A DNA stretch of 64,000 nucleotides from Bicyclus anynana (GCF_947172395.1 NC_069110.1:558001-622000); one strand, 5' to 3'; counted from the first letter of the stretch, positions 30,341 to 44,120 are shown. Numbers and translations: made by a program. Notes: generated by a model from the letters alone, not told the origin.

Positions 30341-30684
30341 ACTAGCGACCCGCCCCGGCTTCGCACGGGTACTAATACTTAATATTCATTTAAATCGCTG
30401 TTATTTTTTTTATTATTATTCTGTACATTAATTACTGTACGAAATTATTTGCGACATCACATTAGAAACCTCAAAAATAACAGTATACCTCAAAAATGAC
30501 ACTATTTAATGGATGTTATTATACATATAAACATTCCTTTTCAATCACACTATCCATTAAAGAAATACCGCATTAAAATCCTTGCGTAGTTTTAAAGATT
30601 TAAGCATACATAGGGAAATAAGGACAGAGTTAGCGACTTGCCTTGAAGGTGCACAAAGAATTTTGTATTACACTCTGTAGTAAT
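30341..30684 (-). mobile_element. Helitron-like element ending CTAGCGACCCGCCCCGGC
   Basis: In the minus orientation it ends ACCCGTGCGAAGCCGGGGCG…CTAG then T, with an ACCCG/CGGGT stem. This end is frequent in lepidopteran genomes. The 5' boundary near 30684 is approximate. Confidence 0.5.
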
Positions 30685-31416
30685 GGTAGGTAGTTTTAGC
30701 ATCTTTGTGTATTGTCACTTTGTGTAATGATCAACTATTATTTTTCTATAATATATTAACAATACATTGTAAAATATAAATTTGTACCTGAAATGTTACC
30801 GTCATCTCTCAGAGTATGAAAGGGCAAGGCTGCGCTATTGAATGGCGGCGGGATGCGCCCAGGGGCTGCAGATACTCGTATATCTGCGTTCCTAATTGTG
30901 AATCGGCAAATGTAATAAAGTAATAACGTTGAAGTACTTATGCTCGCTCAAACTTGCTACATTACATTTAAAATTCAATAGATTAAGAGTTCGTTCATAC
31001 TCAACGTAAAATGGGCTGACGCCTGTGAGTGATACAAGCAGCCGTTAATTTGTGGAAGTTCATCATGATCACTGAATAATTGAGTTATTGATCTGTACCC
31101 TTGAAACCTGCTACCTTCCAAAGCCACCGCAGTTCCGATTCCATACTTAGCTACAATACTTACCCAACTTTAACATGTCTGCCTATCACAGTTTCGTTCT
31201 GTGAGATGTTTACGTTAGATATTCTATCAAAACATAAATGTGGAAATGGGAGCCAAATTAATCTTACATATGTGTGTCATCGACTGCAAAATCGATCGTA
31301 TCGAAAAGAGTGGATGCCAAATTTTATAGATTATAGAACTTAGAAAACCTCAAGATTTAAAATAGCTAATTTTTTTCAGCAAATGAAATCCTTGAAACGA
31401 GTACGTGAATATTATT

Positions 31417-31663
31417 ATTTTTTTTTTATTCTTTACAAGTTGACTACAATCTCACCTGATGGTAAGTGATGAAGCAGTCTTAGATGGACGGGGGCTAACT
31501 TGTTAGGAGGCGGATGAAAATCCACACCCCTTTCGGTTTCTACACGGCATCGTACCGGAACGCTAAATCGCTTTAAGAAAATCTCAATCTGCCCAGCCGG
31601 GGATCGAACCCAGGACCTCTGTTTTGTAAATCCACCGCGCATACCATTGCGCCACGGAGGCCG
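31417..31663 (-). repeat. SINE-C, full-length tRNA-derived copy
   Basis: In the minus orientation the tRNA-like head has GTGGCGCAATGG and the B box GGTTCGATCCC (31600-31610). It then has CGATTTAGCGTTCCGGTACG and CCATCTAAGACTGC, with an A-rich end. The 5' copy end is at the right. Confidence 0.83.
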
Positions 31664-31690
31664 TCAAATATACAATAAAGAATTTAAAAG

Positions 31691-31865
31691 ACGTACCGCT
31701 AAGCGATTTAGCGTTCCGGTACGATGTCGTGTAGAAACCGAAAGGAGTGTGGATTTTCCTCCTTCTCTTAACAAGTTAGCCCGCTTCCATCTTAGACTGC
31801 ATCATCACTTACCATCAGGTGAGATTGTAGTCGAGGGCTAACTTGTAAATAATAATAAAAAAAAA
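31691..31865 (+). repeat. SINE-C, 5'-truncated copy, inverted to neighbour
   Basis: Starts at ACGTACCGCTAAGCGATTTA and runs to the A-rich tail. It is head-to-head with 31417-31663 about 28 bp away, giving a roughly 170-bp imperfect inverted repeat. Confidence 0.8.
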
Positions 31866-32252
31866 AACAAAAAAAAGACTCATGCAAAAAAAATGTCGGT
31901 AGTTCATAGTTACGAAGGGGGTGGTGTTGCACCCCTATACGTCCGGCAGTCCGTCCGTACGTCAGACGGTACGTGAAGCCATCGATCCCGGATTATCATT
32001 AAATTGGGATAGTCATCGTTACACAGTCAAACACTCAACGCTCGCCAGCGTGTATTGTTGCAAATTGGTGGATTTAAGCTTTAAATCCCTACTCTACTGT
32101 ACGATTCCAAATTCGGATATTTCAAGTAGGCTATTTATAAGCGCTGTTAAAATTGATTTTGAGTATTTGTAGAGATTCTATCACTGGTTCGGAAAACAGT
32201 ATCTACTGAGAAGAGGCGGCAAGAAGAAACTTAACGACTGCTTATCTATCTA

Positions 32253-32470
32253 TCTAGATATATATGAAAGAAAGTCGTGTTAGTTACACTATTTATAACT
32301 CAAGAACGGCTGAACCGATGTTGGTTGAAAATCGGGGAAGAGGTAGCTCAGTACTAGGAGACGGCTATATGATACTTAGGGTGGGAGTAGGATAGGGTAC
32401 TTGTAGGGTAGGGGTAAAATAGGATAGGGGTGGGGAACGAGTCAAAGCGAAGCTTGATCGGGTCCGCTAA
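32253..32470 (+). mobile_element. Helitron-like element with GGGTA-rich tract
   Basis: Begins TC in TATCTAGATATATATGAAAG and includes GTCGTGTTAGTTACACTATT and AACGGCTGAACCGATG. A GGGTA-rich tract follows (about 32380-32440). It ends AAGCTTGATCGGGTCCGCTAA then T. Confidence 0.6.
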
Positions 32471-33079
32471 TATTTATAATAAAATGAGACCTAGCATTCG
32501 TTAGCCGTGTATCTTACAAAGAGAAGAAGGCATTCGTCAATGGCTTGTAGGGTTGAAATATCGCTCTTTCTTCGTCCCAACTTACAACTTGATGAAGGAG
32601 AGAACAATATTTTGGTGTTGCAATCAAACTTGTATCCATCGGGATGTATCGGGATAGTAGCTCGCTGACAATTGGCGTCATCGGTTTACAAAACCATCCT
32701 CTCACCCCAAATGTATATACCATATCCGTAGTCGTGGGTGATAATCCTCATGTTATATCGGAACTAAATAAATGCGCTAGCAGAAATATAAAAATATGTT
32801 CCATACAAATATCGGTGGTCACGAGCTCGCCGACGTCCAATTCAAAAAAGGTCTATAATTGCATTTGTAAACAATTTGCAATGATTTCCAAATGAATTGT
32901 CCCTTTGATAGGCAGCTTGTTTTGTGGCAGCGGTGTATTATGATGCGGTCGCGGTCGTGACGGGAATACTTGTTTGGCTTTTTAATGTTTTATACAAACA
33001 ATTCTCTGTCAAATATTACCTAATGGCAGTTGATTCACCGTCATCACCTTAGCATACACTAAGAAATATAAGCAAATAG
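32471..33079 (+). other. intronic sequence, unassigned
   Basis: Two overlapping opposite open frames (32514-32723 minus, 32644-32895 plus) show no family features. No exon signals that join to either gene. Confidence 0.3.
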
Positions 33080-33461
33080 AAGACGCCCGCGACTTCGTCC
33101 GCGTGGAATTTAGTTTTTCACAAATCCCTCGGGAACCATGGATTTTTCCGGGATAAAAAGTAGTCTATGTGTTAATCCAGGCTATAATATATCTTATACC
33201 AAATTTCAGCTAATTCGGTTCAGTAGTCGGGGCGTGAAAGAGTAACAAACATTCATATCTTCAAATTCATCAGTTTTCGCAAATCTCGGGAAACCATGGA
33301 TTTTTTCCCGATAAAAAGTATGTGTTAATCCAGAGTAAAATCTATTTCCATTCAAAATTTCAGCTAAATCGCTTCAGTAGTAGCGGTGTTATAGAGTAAC
33401 AAACATCCAAACATACATCCAAGCATCAATACAAACTTTCGCATTTATAATATTAGTAGGA
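33080..33461 (-). mobile_element. non-autonomous Helitron copy 2
   Basis: Inverse of copies 1 and 3. The right end is GCATTTATAATATTAGTAGGA. The left end has the GACGCCCGCG…CGTCCGCG hairpin, but the expected CTAG terminus has been replaced by CTTC. Confidence 0.7.
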
Positions 33462-33539
33462 TTTTTTTAATTTTTTTAAAAGAATATTTGCCATATCTAT
33501 TTTTTAATATGACCAATATTCCCATTCCCTTCCAACTAT

Positions 33540-33985
33540 AAGTCGGGATAGACTGTGCTAGGAGTGGGTACGACAATAGACCAACGGGCGGGGATCGAAC
33601 CACCTCTCGGTGATGAGTCCGACCGCTCTTACCGTTAAGATATTGAGGCTTTTAAATGAACTACTTATGTAGGGAGCTTAACATTACTACTTACTACTGT
33701 TACCTACTACTGGTTCAGCGTACGTAAAATAGATGCCGTATATTTCTCAATGGCACAGCTTACTGTGCCGCTTAGAAGCAGCATGCTACATGAGGAGCTT
33801 ATACATCATGGTGTTGGCTACGAGCGTTATAATGTCTGGTTTGCTACGAATTTTAAGCACTGTGGTTCAGGATTTACATGTGTCAACAAGGCAGCTCACT
33901 CTCCTTATGTATATATTACGAAGTAAAACTTTGACCCACCACGCTGCTCCACTGCGTGCTGGTGGGTTATGGTAATAAATAAATC
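33540..33985. repeat. tRNA-like and LINE-like repeat debris
   Basis: 33585-33655 in the minus orientation contains a B-box-like GGTTCGATCCCCGC and an A-box-like region, another SINE head. 33733-33985 has an open frame (MLHEELIHHG-like) running into CCACCACGCTGCTCCACTGC, a motif also at 20350 and 14760. Class uncertain. Confidence 0.4.
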
Positions 33986-34043
33986 TCTAACGATCACTAT
34001 TTTTATTCCATGATAAGTTAGCCATTGTGTGCGATCTCACTTG

Positions 34044-34330
34044 ATGATAAATGACAGTCGTGGGTTTTTCATTCATCGCTACACGTCCCCCGGCCCGCGC
34101 GGAACATCGGGAGTGTTACGAACGAAGTTGCCAAGCTATAGCGGTAGCACTAGACCTACCTCAGGCCGTCTCTACGCAGAATCATAGATCACATATCATA
34201 TCCAGGTCTGTCTGGAGGCTTGGGCCGTGGCTAGGTACCACCTACAGGTAGCAGCTCCAGCCGACGCATGCCACAAGGCCAGCTTCTCATTCATGTATTT
34301 CACATGCTGTGTACGATTTAAGCGATGAAC
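34044..34330 (+). repeat. dispersed repeat shared with 23401-23485
   Basis: Shares the CGTGGGTTTTTCATTCAT … CATCGGGAGTGTTACGAACG segment. The remainder is moderately GC-rich and non-coding. Confidence 0.5.
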
Positions 34331-35227
34331 CACATCGTTTTTCATCGTATTTTCATTTTGCGATCATCTAACATGGTTATCTCAACGCAATTATCTTGAA
34401 AACGTTATTTTCCAACTAAAGGTAGTACTTGTTTACACTTTACTTGTTTTGTCTATGATCATGATTATTTCAACGAAATTATATGTTAAATATCGATTAT
34501 TCGTTAAAATATTTTTACTACTTGCTACTACAACTATACTAATAGTAAGGGAGCCCGAGATGCTAAATTTGCAGTTACTAAAGCGTCATGGGGACCGATT
34601 GCATTTGGTAGATTAAATGATTGGATTAATAAATGGATATATACTTTTTTCGATTTTAGCGGTGGAAAAAAAAACTACAGACTTTAAAAACAATTTTTAT
34701 TACTTTGGCTTAATGAAATCGTCAGAAAACATGAGCGATTATTTAGGAGATTATTTCACTCGTAATAAGTAAAAAATTAACCGCGCTCGTGGTTCGATAA
34801 CAGAAATATAAGGGTATTTTTTTGTAACTTTAGAACCCTCCAATTCCATTACGTTCAATCGTCTTTTTTTTGTTTTTGGTTTTTGAAATGCACACCTTTT
34901 AGCTATCAACTCACCTACCTTATCTTAATCTGACGTTCTGGTTGAGTATTTCCGAAGTTAGTTTTTTTTTTGGTTGCCCTAAATGTACCCACCAATATTA
35001 TGGGCTCATACTTGTTGGAGGTACTCAACTACGTGCAAGGTATAGTCCCTTATGTTTATCTGCCGCGCTCGAGTAACTGCAAAAATCCTCTCTTCGGCTC
35101 CCCTTCTATAATGCTATTTGATTTAAAATGACGATATGTCATTTTGTTGAATGACTCGTGTATGAATCGTACGCCGAAATACATAATTGAAAGGCTGCCT
35201 TGAACCAATTTAATAGAAACTATAATA
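34331..35227 (+). other. intronic sequence, no gene seen
   Basis: AT-rich, with no repeat end or ORF identified. Confidence 0.35.
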
Positions 35228-35785
35228 GAAACCGAAAGAGGTGTGGATTTTCATTCTACTCCTAACAAGTTCCATCTTAGATTGCATCATCAATTACTTA
35301 CTATCAGGTGAGATAGTTGTCAAGGGCTAACTTGTAGAGAATAAAAAAAAAATGTAAATATTAAATCGACTAGAGCTGGGAATTGAACCCAGGACTTCTT
35401 CGCTGTAAACCACAGAGCTATCGACTGCGCTTGGTATGAATGATAATGATCGGGACCCAAGTGCCATCCGAGGGTGAGAATTTTAACTGAAAAAAAGAAA
35501 AAAAAAACTCTGTACCTCAGTCCGATCCAGGATTCGAACCTAGGTCACAGTGATTGTGAAAGTTTGGCTGGTGGGAGGGTTCGGCCGTGGCTAGTTACCA
35601 CCTTACCGACAAAGACGTACCGCCAAACGACTTAGCGTTCCGGTACGATGTCGTGTAGAAACCGAAAGGACTGTGGATTTCATCCTACTCCTAACAAGTT
35701 AACCCGCTTCCATCTTAGATTGCATCATCACTTACCATCAGTTCAGATTGTAGTCAAGGGCTAACTTGTAGAGAATAAAAAAAAA
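35228..35785 (+). repeat. two truncated SINE-C copies with other tRNA-like fragments
   Basis: SINE-C 3' parts lie at 35228-35352 and 35582-35785 (GAAACCGAAAG…GTGTGGATTT…TAACTTGTAGAGAATAAAA). Between them are two B-box-like stretches on the minus strand (about 35375-35440 and 35520-35560), heads of other tRNA-derived SINEs. Confidence 0.7.
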
Positions 35786-36240
35786 TTAAATCATATTCTC
35801 GTAGGCTAACCACAGGACCAACAGACAGTCCACAAAATCATATTATTCAAAACTGATTTCAAATTAGCTTTGTTGTATTTAATTAATTTTAAGGGAGTCC
35901 AATAAAAATACAAATCTACTTAACTAACATTTATTATATAGTAAATATGATTATAATATACAGGAAACACAGAGACTGTAATATCGATTGCCCACGAAAC
36001 GACGGTTAAAGGGCTCAAAGGAATTTTCCTAACATTACCCGACGTTTCGAGGACTACACAATTCTGTATCCGACCCTCGGTCGAATAGCCAAGCGATAGC
36101 TTCTTAAGTTATCGGTCGAAGCTTCCCTGCTCGTTCTTTCGCTCAAAGAGAAGTTCCGTACATTAATTTACATAATGTATTACTTACACACACAAATTAT
36201 CTTGAAGTGTGAAGTTTGAATGTGTCGCAATTGTTTTCAT

Positions 36241-36460
36241 AGTCTAAACCAATGATGTTTGAAGAAAATAGAGGTAGATAGGTGCACCACATTCGATGTT
36301 TACAATTAGCACACAAAAATTATTTCAGCGTTGTCAACGGCGTGATGGCAGTGCGGCGACTGACCTCAGGTTTGCTAATCAGCATTGTTTTAACGTGCCA
36401 CTTGCGGTCCGCGTATAACCTATCTACCTCTTTTTTCTTCTAACATCATTGGTCTAAACT
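36241..36460. mobile_element. TIR element (MITE-like), 220 bp
   Basis: Imperfect inverted repeats of about 43 bp: AGTCTAAACCAATGATGTTT…GAGGTAGATAGGT at the left and the complementary ACCTATCTACCTC…AACATCATTGGTCTAAACT at the right. The interior is GC-richer, with no ORF. Confidence 0.6.
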
Positions 36461-36779
36461 TATAGTCTAAGATCCGTATAAGAAACGACCTTCACTCATC
36501 TGTTTAATGGATGAAAAACGTTTTATATCAAACGATTTATTAGTACATTAAAAATATATTGCGAGTAGATTGCCTCAAAAACTCCTGGCCAAACTATCAT
36601 TAATGATAGTTAGTATTTGTAACTACGTCGATCGAAATATTCGCGGCCTAACACATAAATACTTGAACAATTTTTTTCGATATGCTTACTCTCTGGTTGT
36701 CACATTGTAAAATTCTATCGCAATTGCATTATCTATTTTGAAATCAGACTGAATTTTGTGAGGGCAGCGTTTTTAAAGA

Positions 36780-37525
36780 ATGGAGACAATTTTGCAACGT
36801 ACGGTCATCAAATACCTGTTTAAAAAAAAACGAACTCCAAAAGAGATTCACGAAGATATGTCAACAACATTGGGGGAACCTGCTCCGTCGTATACGACTG
36901 TGAAAAAGTGGGTTGCAGAATTTAAACGCAGTCGAGAGAGAATTGAAGATGATAAGGTCGCTCCGGCGTCTGACGACTGAAGATTCTATCGGATCGGAGA
37001 TTGACCATCAGGGACACTGCAGACACTATTGGCATCTCGTATGAACGAACACAAAACATCAAACCGCGTGTACCCCAAAGTCAAAACAGCAATCCAAGCA
37101 GTGGAAAAAACCTGATTTACCGACTCCAAAAAAAGTCAAAGCAATTTTGTTAGCTGACAAGATGATAGCGTCAGTTTTTTGGGGTGCTAAGAGTGTCATC
37201 ATGGTGGACTACCTTGCAAAAGGTGAAACTATAAACTCGGCTTATTACTGCACCCTTTTTTGTCGTTATCAGTAATTGTGGTTTTGAATTACTGCCCCAT
37301 CCCGCCTATTTCCCTGATTTGGCACCTTCACACTTTCATTTCATTTCCAAACCTAAAAAAACACATTGGAGGTCAACATTTTTCATCGAAGCTGCGGTGT
37401 ATGACTTTTTTGTAGGCCTTAAAGAAACTTTTTTTATGACAGGCATACGTTGCAAACCAGATGGAAGAAGATTTTTTTTAAGTAACCTACTCGCAATATA
37501 TTTCTTTAATCCATTAAATGAGTAA
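36780..37525 (+). pseudogene. decayed mariner-family transposase
   Basis: The N-terminal helix-turn-helix region is intact (IKYLFKKKRTPKEIHEDM then PSYTTVKKWVAEFKR and ERIEDD). After a stop, frames shift to LSDRRLTIRDTADTIGISYE, QWKKPDLPTPKKVKA, SVIMVDYLAKGETINSAYY and HPAYFPDLAPSHFHF. The order matches mariner transposases. The first two catalytic aspartate motifs (TGDEKW, LHDNA) are missing. The third region (PDLAPS) remains but has His where Asp usually follows. Terminal repeats were not located. It cannot be active. Confidence 0.88.
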
Positions 37526-38405
37526 AGGTCGTTTCAAATTCGTATTTTCAACAATTATCTTCACAGTACAACCCATACAAAGACAGTAAGGCTGTTCTCC
37601 CACAGAAATATTCATATGCAACGCGACTAAACGAAAATGAAAATAAATAGATCTGGAATTAGCTGTAAACTTGTATACATACACCTTCAATTTGGTTCTT
37701 CAATATGTTAGCTTCGGACAGTTTATGTTATGGATATCAGATGTCGAAGAAATTATTGTATAATATAAATAGATAATAATGTATTGGCTTTAAATTTTAT
37801 GTTATCATTTGGCATCCCAACCAATCATATAAGTAATTGCTATAGCTACTCATATTAAAGCGCTACAAACCGACAACAAAAACAAAATTATAATAAAAAA
37901 AGAATAGTTGTATATCTATTAGAACGATTTTTTCCATTTATAAATCTAAACCTATCAACGTCGGGATATACGAGTATAGGTGTTGATGAGATCACTTATA
38001 GGAACCAAGTTGCATAACTACATTTTATTACCTAAAAAAACCTATGTTTTCATACAAAGTAATTCAAATAACTTTGTGAAACAAAGCTAAAACGTTGCAT
38101 TTTGAAATACGTAAAACAAAAACGCAATAGATTCCCGGCGAGTCAATTAATTCAAAGCGAAACAACATGCCATATTTTTAAGGTTATTTTTCTGAAAGTA
38201 CTCGACTGCATCAGAACTTTCACGTCTGTAAAATATAAGGATGCGGTATAAGGGACATAATTTAATATCTATTTACAAAAGAAATATTATTTCCTTCGAA
38301 AATTTTAGTTTTTGAACACATGTTCTATGGGCATTTTTAAATGGTTTTCGTTAAAGAATATAAACCTAGAGTTATGGAAAACGCCTGTATCTCGCATAAC
38401 TTGTC

Positions 38406-38482
38406 ATTTAAGGTCCATGCTTATCCAAAATCATTATGTATTCAATATACATAATGATTTTGGATAAGCATGGACCTTAAAT
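38406..38482. repeat. perfect 36-bp palindrome, 5-nt loop
   Basis: Arms 38406-38441 and 38447-38482 around TCAAT. The core AAGGTCCATGCTTATCC appears with its complement. Confidence 0.92.
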
Positions 38483-41400
38483 TTACCATGGACATTAAAT
38501 ATTTTAAATATTTGGTTATGGAGCTCTATAGCATCATTATTAAAAATGGCACGTAAACAAGAAGTGAATATAAAGTTGATATAATTGATGCATAATTATA
38601 ATTTATAAGTTTATTTCACTCGGATACACATTAATACAGGTATCAAACCACGAGTGACTAAAAACAGGAGTTGCTTGTGGGTAGTCTCGTGGGAGGACAG
38701 CCTTAATCTTATTTTACTAGGTCTATAGCACGCGAAAGTAACATTCATGATAATACTTTCTCCGTGATTCCTGTTAATATACTTACAACTATATTATAGT
38801 ACTTAGAATATCTATAAATACATTTACTATACTATATCTATATACTACGAGTTAGATTCGGTTATTGATTTTTTTGTATTTTTCTTCTTTTATTATTTTT
38901 TTGTTTTTTTTTCTTTTATCGATTTTTTTATATTTTTCTTCTTTTATTAATTTTTTTGTATTTTTCTACATTTTTTTTTATTTAATTACCTTATTAGTAG
39001 TAAAATCGGAACTAAACCAATCTTATATTATTACAAAAAGATCGATATCCCACTAAAAGTAATGTAAAGTAATACCAAGATGAATGCATATTAATTGCAC
39101 TATAACTGGTGATCAAACTCTTAAAAACTCTTAAAGAGGCAAGCTTTTAACGGGCCTAACACGCTCTTACTACAAAGGACTTCGACTAAGTTCTCACTGT
39201 TTTGTAATAAATACATGGCATTACGAGGACGAGGCGTACGGAATTCTGGACCGTAATGTCTCTGCCAGACCTGCTGTACGAGTATGTAACCTTGAATTAA
39301 CGGTTATTTTAGTTAGCCTTAATGTAAACAACGGTCATATGTTGACTTAGGGTCAAGCATGTTTAGTTTAGTGCCAAATATAGTGAAGTTATGGTGCATC
39401 ACTTTATTCAAATCGCTTCAAAAATGCAAAGTTTCTTGCATTTAATTAAGTAATACTAGTAATGAAATTGGATACAGTAAACAATTACTAGCAGAATAGA
39501 TGAGATTATTTAATTTATTTTTCTACGTAAAACACATTTCAATTAAGCCTGACCATAGTGTAACACAAACCACAGTTGGTTTTACTGTGCACTGGTTATT
39601 ATTACAGAATACAATATTAAGTCTGGACTTTTGTCAAAATCGTTAGCTAAACTTAAGTAAGCTAAAGTAAAGTAAGTATCCATGTTTTGAAGCTTTTCTT
39701 TTCATTCGATGGCATTAGCGAGGTGTTATTTATTACGCGGTGCACAAAGTCGAATGGAATACTACGAAAGATCACTATTAACTTGACACTTTTAGGAACA
39801 TTAAAAGAAAACTGGCTGATATTATAGCAGCAACACGGCAAAGTGATTTTGTTACATGATAAAGCTAGATTTGCCCTTCCAATGAAAATCTTAACTGGAA
39901 CCTCCAAAACCGATATCAATCCGATTAAATACATATTCTATACAGATTCATATGCATATTCATAGTCGATGGCACATACCTGGCGGAGCAGCGCTCCAAT
40001 TCATGTGAAGATACCCAAACATTGACCGAGAAACCTCTAAGTAAAGAATCTGTTTCTAACCTGGAATTGATATGTTGTCCGAAAGATGAGTTTCAGTGCA
40101 CTCTAGTGATAGAAAGTACATTGAGTGTCATATTATATAAAATGTATAATATTTTTTATGAAGGATAAAAATCCACACTTATATGTATATACTCGTATAT
40201 AATACCTTGAATTTTTAAATCAATCATTTGTTTTGCAATAAAACAGCGAGAACTTACTCAAGGTCCTGTAAATTAGACAATGTTAGGTTAGGTGTGGGAT
40301 TTATGCAGAACACTAAGAGTATATGCTTTGATTGCTATTAGTGCATAGTATTCTGCGTGAATCCTAATCTTAAGTTGTCCACAAATCCTGTACTTATAGT
40401 CACCATGTGACAAGCCGAGTTCTTGGCATTACTTTATTTGGTGGGACGTTATTATTACCTACAACAAATATATATTCCATATATATTTTTTTATATATTT
40501 CATCGAAATTAAATTTTTATGTCTAAAGTTACAATCTAACTACTAAGCTATCAAGTTAATTACTAAGTTTAAGTTACTAAGCTATGGCTTCCAAATCTAG
40601 TGGATACTCGATATAGGACACGTAAATAATAGTTGCCGAAACTTATAATTAAGATATACCCTTCGCATATGCCGAGGAGTGCTTACCGTGAGCAAGGTGT
40701 ATATCAGGTCTGTTGGCTACAGTATATCTATCAGTGACAATAATAATCGTTCGTTCCCAATAGAGCAATGCACTGCTATTTTCAAGAACGGACGCTAGTA
40801 AGGCATTTTAAAATTAATAAGACAATACTGAAACGCAAGTGTTGGATTATCCGGGCTGCTAGATTATGTCTTTGCAAATATTCGCCGTTGGCAAAATGAG
40901 CACACCCGGACATAATACGCCTGAGGGATTCCTCATTTTTTTACGTTGGGAAATGCATTAACGCATCCCTCCCGAAGTTGTTGCGTAAGAACGATAGCAT
41001 GCTTGACATAATCTAGAGATCTTTCATAATTTGTTTCCGTTAATTTCTCGTCTTGATAACTTTGTCCTTAATTGCACGGACACCAAAGTGGTCACCGAAT
41101 TGAAACCAAAATACAGATGTTATTATTTGACTTATTGTGTGATGATAAATTATTGTCATCAAGAATTTTTGTTTTTAATAAATTAATCAATCAGTTTTTA
41201 TTTCGTAATTCATTATTTTAATATAGTATGTTGATTTTTTTGCATTATTTAAAAATTGTAGATTGCATTTAAAACGATAATTATTAAAATGTATTCACTG
41301 AAATTGATGGTGGTAAGTTTCTAGCGGATAAACGGCAACGCGTGAAATTACTTTACCCAACTCTACCAAGCTCAACATTTAGCACTTTTACTGCTACAAA

Positions 41401-43667
41401 CTCGGCTTATCCATCCCTAGCTATCCGTCGTACTCTAATTAATAATTATACAAGTAATTATACATTATGACATACCAAATGTTATAAAAATATAGTTACT
41501 GGCGGTTCCATTAATACTATAGATTTGAAAGCTACTACTAATAGCTTTCGAATTGTAGAAACTCGAAAGCATTGCAAAGTAAGTGCAATATTGCTGCAGG
41601 TAAAAATAGAAGCCAAATAATTAATGCCCCGAGTCATTGCTGCTTTACTTTATATACTTGAGGAACACACTGACCGGTATGTTATGATGCACAACAAAAA
41701 TTAAAATAATGCAGTAAAAGCAAAACCAGATAATATTTAATCTGTTAGTTATCCTAGCAAACGCAAACACGTAACGATTGGTTCAATCATAAATTTTGTT
41801 CTTAAAAATAAAAAATAAAAGGTCAATTTTACGCCATCCTGCATGTATCGACTGGCAGACATACAGCTAGATAATGCATTGTGCATATAATGACTATTTT
41901 CTTCATCACAATATTTATTTATTCTAATATTAATTGTTTATAGAATTCTTGTTAATAGATAATTCAGAGTTTATTATGTAAACTTCACTGGTGCTGCTCC
42001 TAGCGGATCTTTTTATATCTGATCAGGAAAAAGGGTAATTGCAAGTCCATTTATATAATTCAAGGTCGGACGATCGAGTGTTCACTATATTTAGAAATAA
42101 TCCTACATTATACCTATTCAGTATACATATATCTAGAGTATCATTTCCACTCCAGCGAGTATTACTTATTGTTAATTTAGAATCTTTGCTTTACCTTTAC
42201 ATTCACAACTATGAATGTAATTTACTACGTTTTTAAATCTAATTTTATTATTTATTTTTATAATCTATGAGTATAATATCTCAACAACTACCGGTTTGAT
42301 TACATTGTTTATAATATTACCAAATGTTAATTTGTACAGAAGGTGCTTCTCGTAACGTTATTTTAATTCACGTCACGAGATTACAATGCTATTGTTGTAC
42401 GTCCTGAGGGCCGTCAATGAGACCGGGGACAGCGCAGGCTGGTCAGCGTCAGTGTCTACACTTTTTAATGCAAAGCGTTGCATCACCGGATCGTTCCGCC
42501 ACCGCACATTCCTCGGGCCATACGCGGAGGCCCTGTATCCAGACTCTCGAGCGGGACGGTTCCAGGAAATATTTGGTAGTTTGCGTTAGAAATGGAAATC
42601 CCTAAATCAATGCGATTTACAAATTTCCATTACGACTACGTAACTACTAACGTTATACTGTGTATTACGTAACATACGTTTACGGAAACGTTCACGGCGG
42701 AGGTACAAAGATGTTAAGTCTCACTCCTGTAATTACTAGCTCGCGCTTTGTACGTGCCAGCCGGAAATTGAAGCGGTCACATACACAAATTCAACGCACA
42801 TTTGTCGCAGTAGTGACACATCGAAAAGGTATCATTACTGTTTTAAATTTCAATACCCGTGTATTAATGAAATGAAAACTGTAATTTATAAAATTAATTA
42901 CATTTTCTGCCGATCCATTTATAAATAAAGCGTTACTAAATTCTCACGATAATTATTCATGATAACTTTCGAATATATTTAATCTAAACGTATTTTGGAA
43001 AATACTTTCGAAATAATAATTTTCCGTTTTTCGCTTGTTGGTTATATGTAAATTATTTCGAGATCAACACATTCATATAATGTGCTTGTGTTGTTTCTGA
43101 ACATCTAATTATATTTAATTCATAATATTCTGGACAACACATTGTTTGACTTCGAGGAGATGCCAGTTAAAGAAAATATAAAAAAAGAATAGATTTTAAA
43201 GTTACTTATTGTATTCTTTCCATCATCAGATTTTATCTCCGTGCTCCCACAAGAACGAGAACTACGCGGGTAATAAATACTCAAAATTATTATGCCAAAA
43301 TTGAGTGCCCAAGCAACCGGTGTCCAGGGCTCCAGAGTGAGTGTATCCTCACAATACAATTGCTTTTTTTACATTCTTGCGATAAATGTAGAAACATAAC
43401 ACCATGTCAATTATTAAAAATATTTGATGATTCAAGTAATTAATTAAGATAGCGCGCTAACAAGTTGGTCAAAATATTCTTGTACGTTCAGAAGTCCTTC
43501 CATCGGCTAATAATGAACAGATATTCGGCATTCAGTTAAAATTGAAAGCATTTCAGCCCGCGCTGACCGCGACCTGGACCCATTGTAGGAATGGGTCAGA
43601 CCCTCAGTCGTATCTACCCTATAAAGCGATATGATTCTTTGTATTCTTTTTATTGTTTATTTGTACA
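38483..43667 (+). other. intronic sequence, no gene seen
   Basis: Mostly AT-rich; a T-rich low-complexity run at 38865-38985. The open frame at 39662-39934 (minus) has no recognisable motif. 42380-42605 is a GC-richer island with overlapping open frames (NETGDSAGWSASVSTLF, GPYAEALYPDSRAGRF). No splice context ties it to fry or the nested gene. Confidence 0.4.
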
Positions 43668-44120
43668 TACACGTAGGTACATCAAATCACAAAAAAGACA
43701 TCCTTACAACTAACTACTTTAAAATTATAATAATTTTAATAATCGTCCGATAATTTTATATTTTAAAATGTTCTTATACACTCTTAAATTGTACGTCGTC
43801 TCGCCGACAAAAGAGATTTAATTATGATTAAATGCCGATTGGCAAAACTTTAATTACTAACGTTCTTTCAGGTACTATGACTCTGTATGAGAAAAATCTA
43901 ACACACTCCCTCCGTCAACAGATATTTAATGTACAATTGCCAAGTGGCTAAACATTTAACTGCTAATATTTATTTACTATTAGATACTCTATATGGGAAA
44001 AATTTGAAATGTAAAAAATCGTTACAAGCTATAGAAAACGTAAATTTTACTCTATAAATCTATTAAACATATTTTATACTTTTAATTTGACTCTAATAAA
44101 AACTTGTAAAAAGCGAAATA
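43668..44120 (+). repeat. segmental duplication block alpha, copy 1
   Basis: Parallels 46401-46760 (ATGCCGATTGGCAAAACTTT, AATTGCCAAGTGGC, TTAGATACTCTATATGGGAA, CTCTAATAAAAACTTGTAAA). No coding. Confidence 0.85.
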
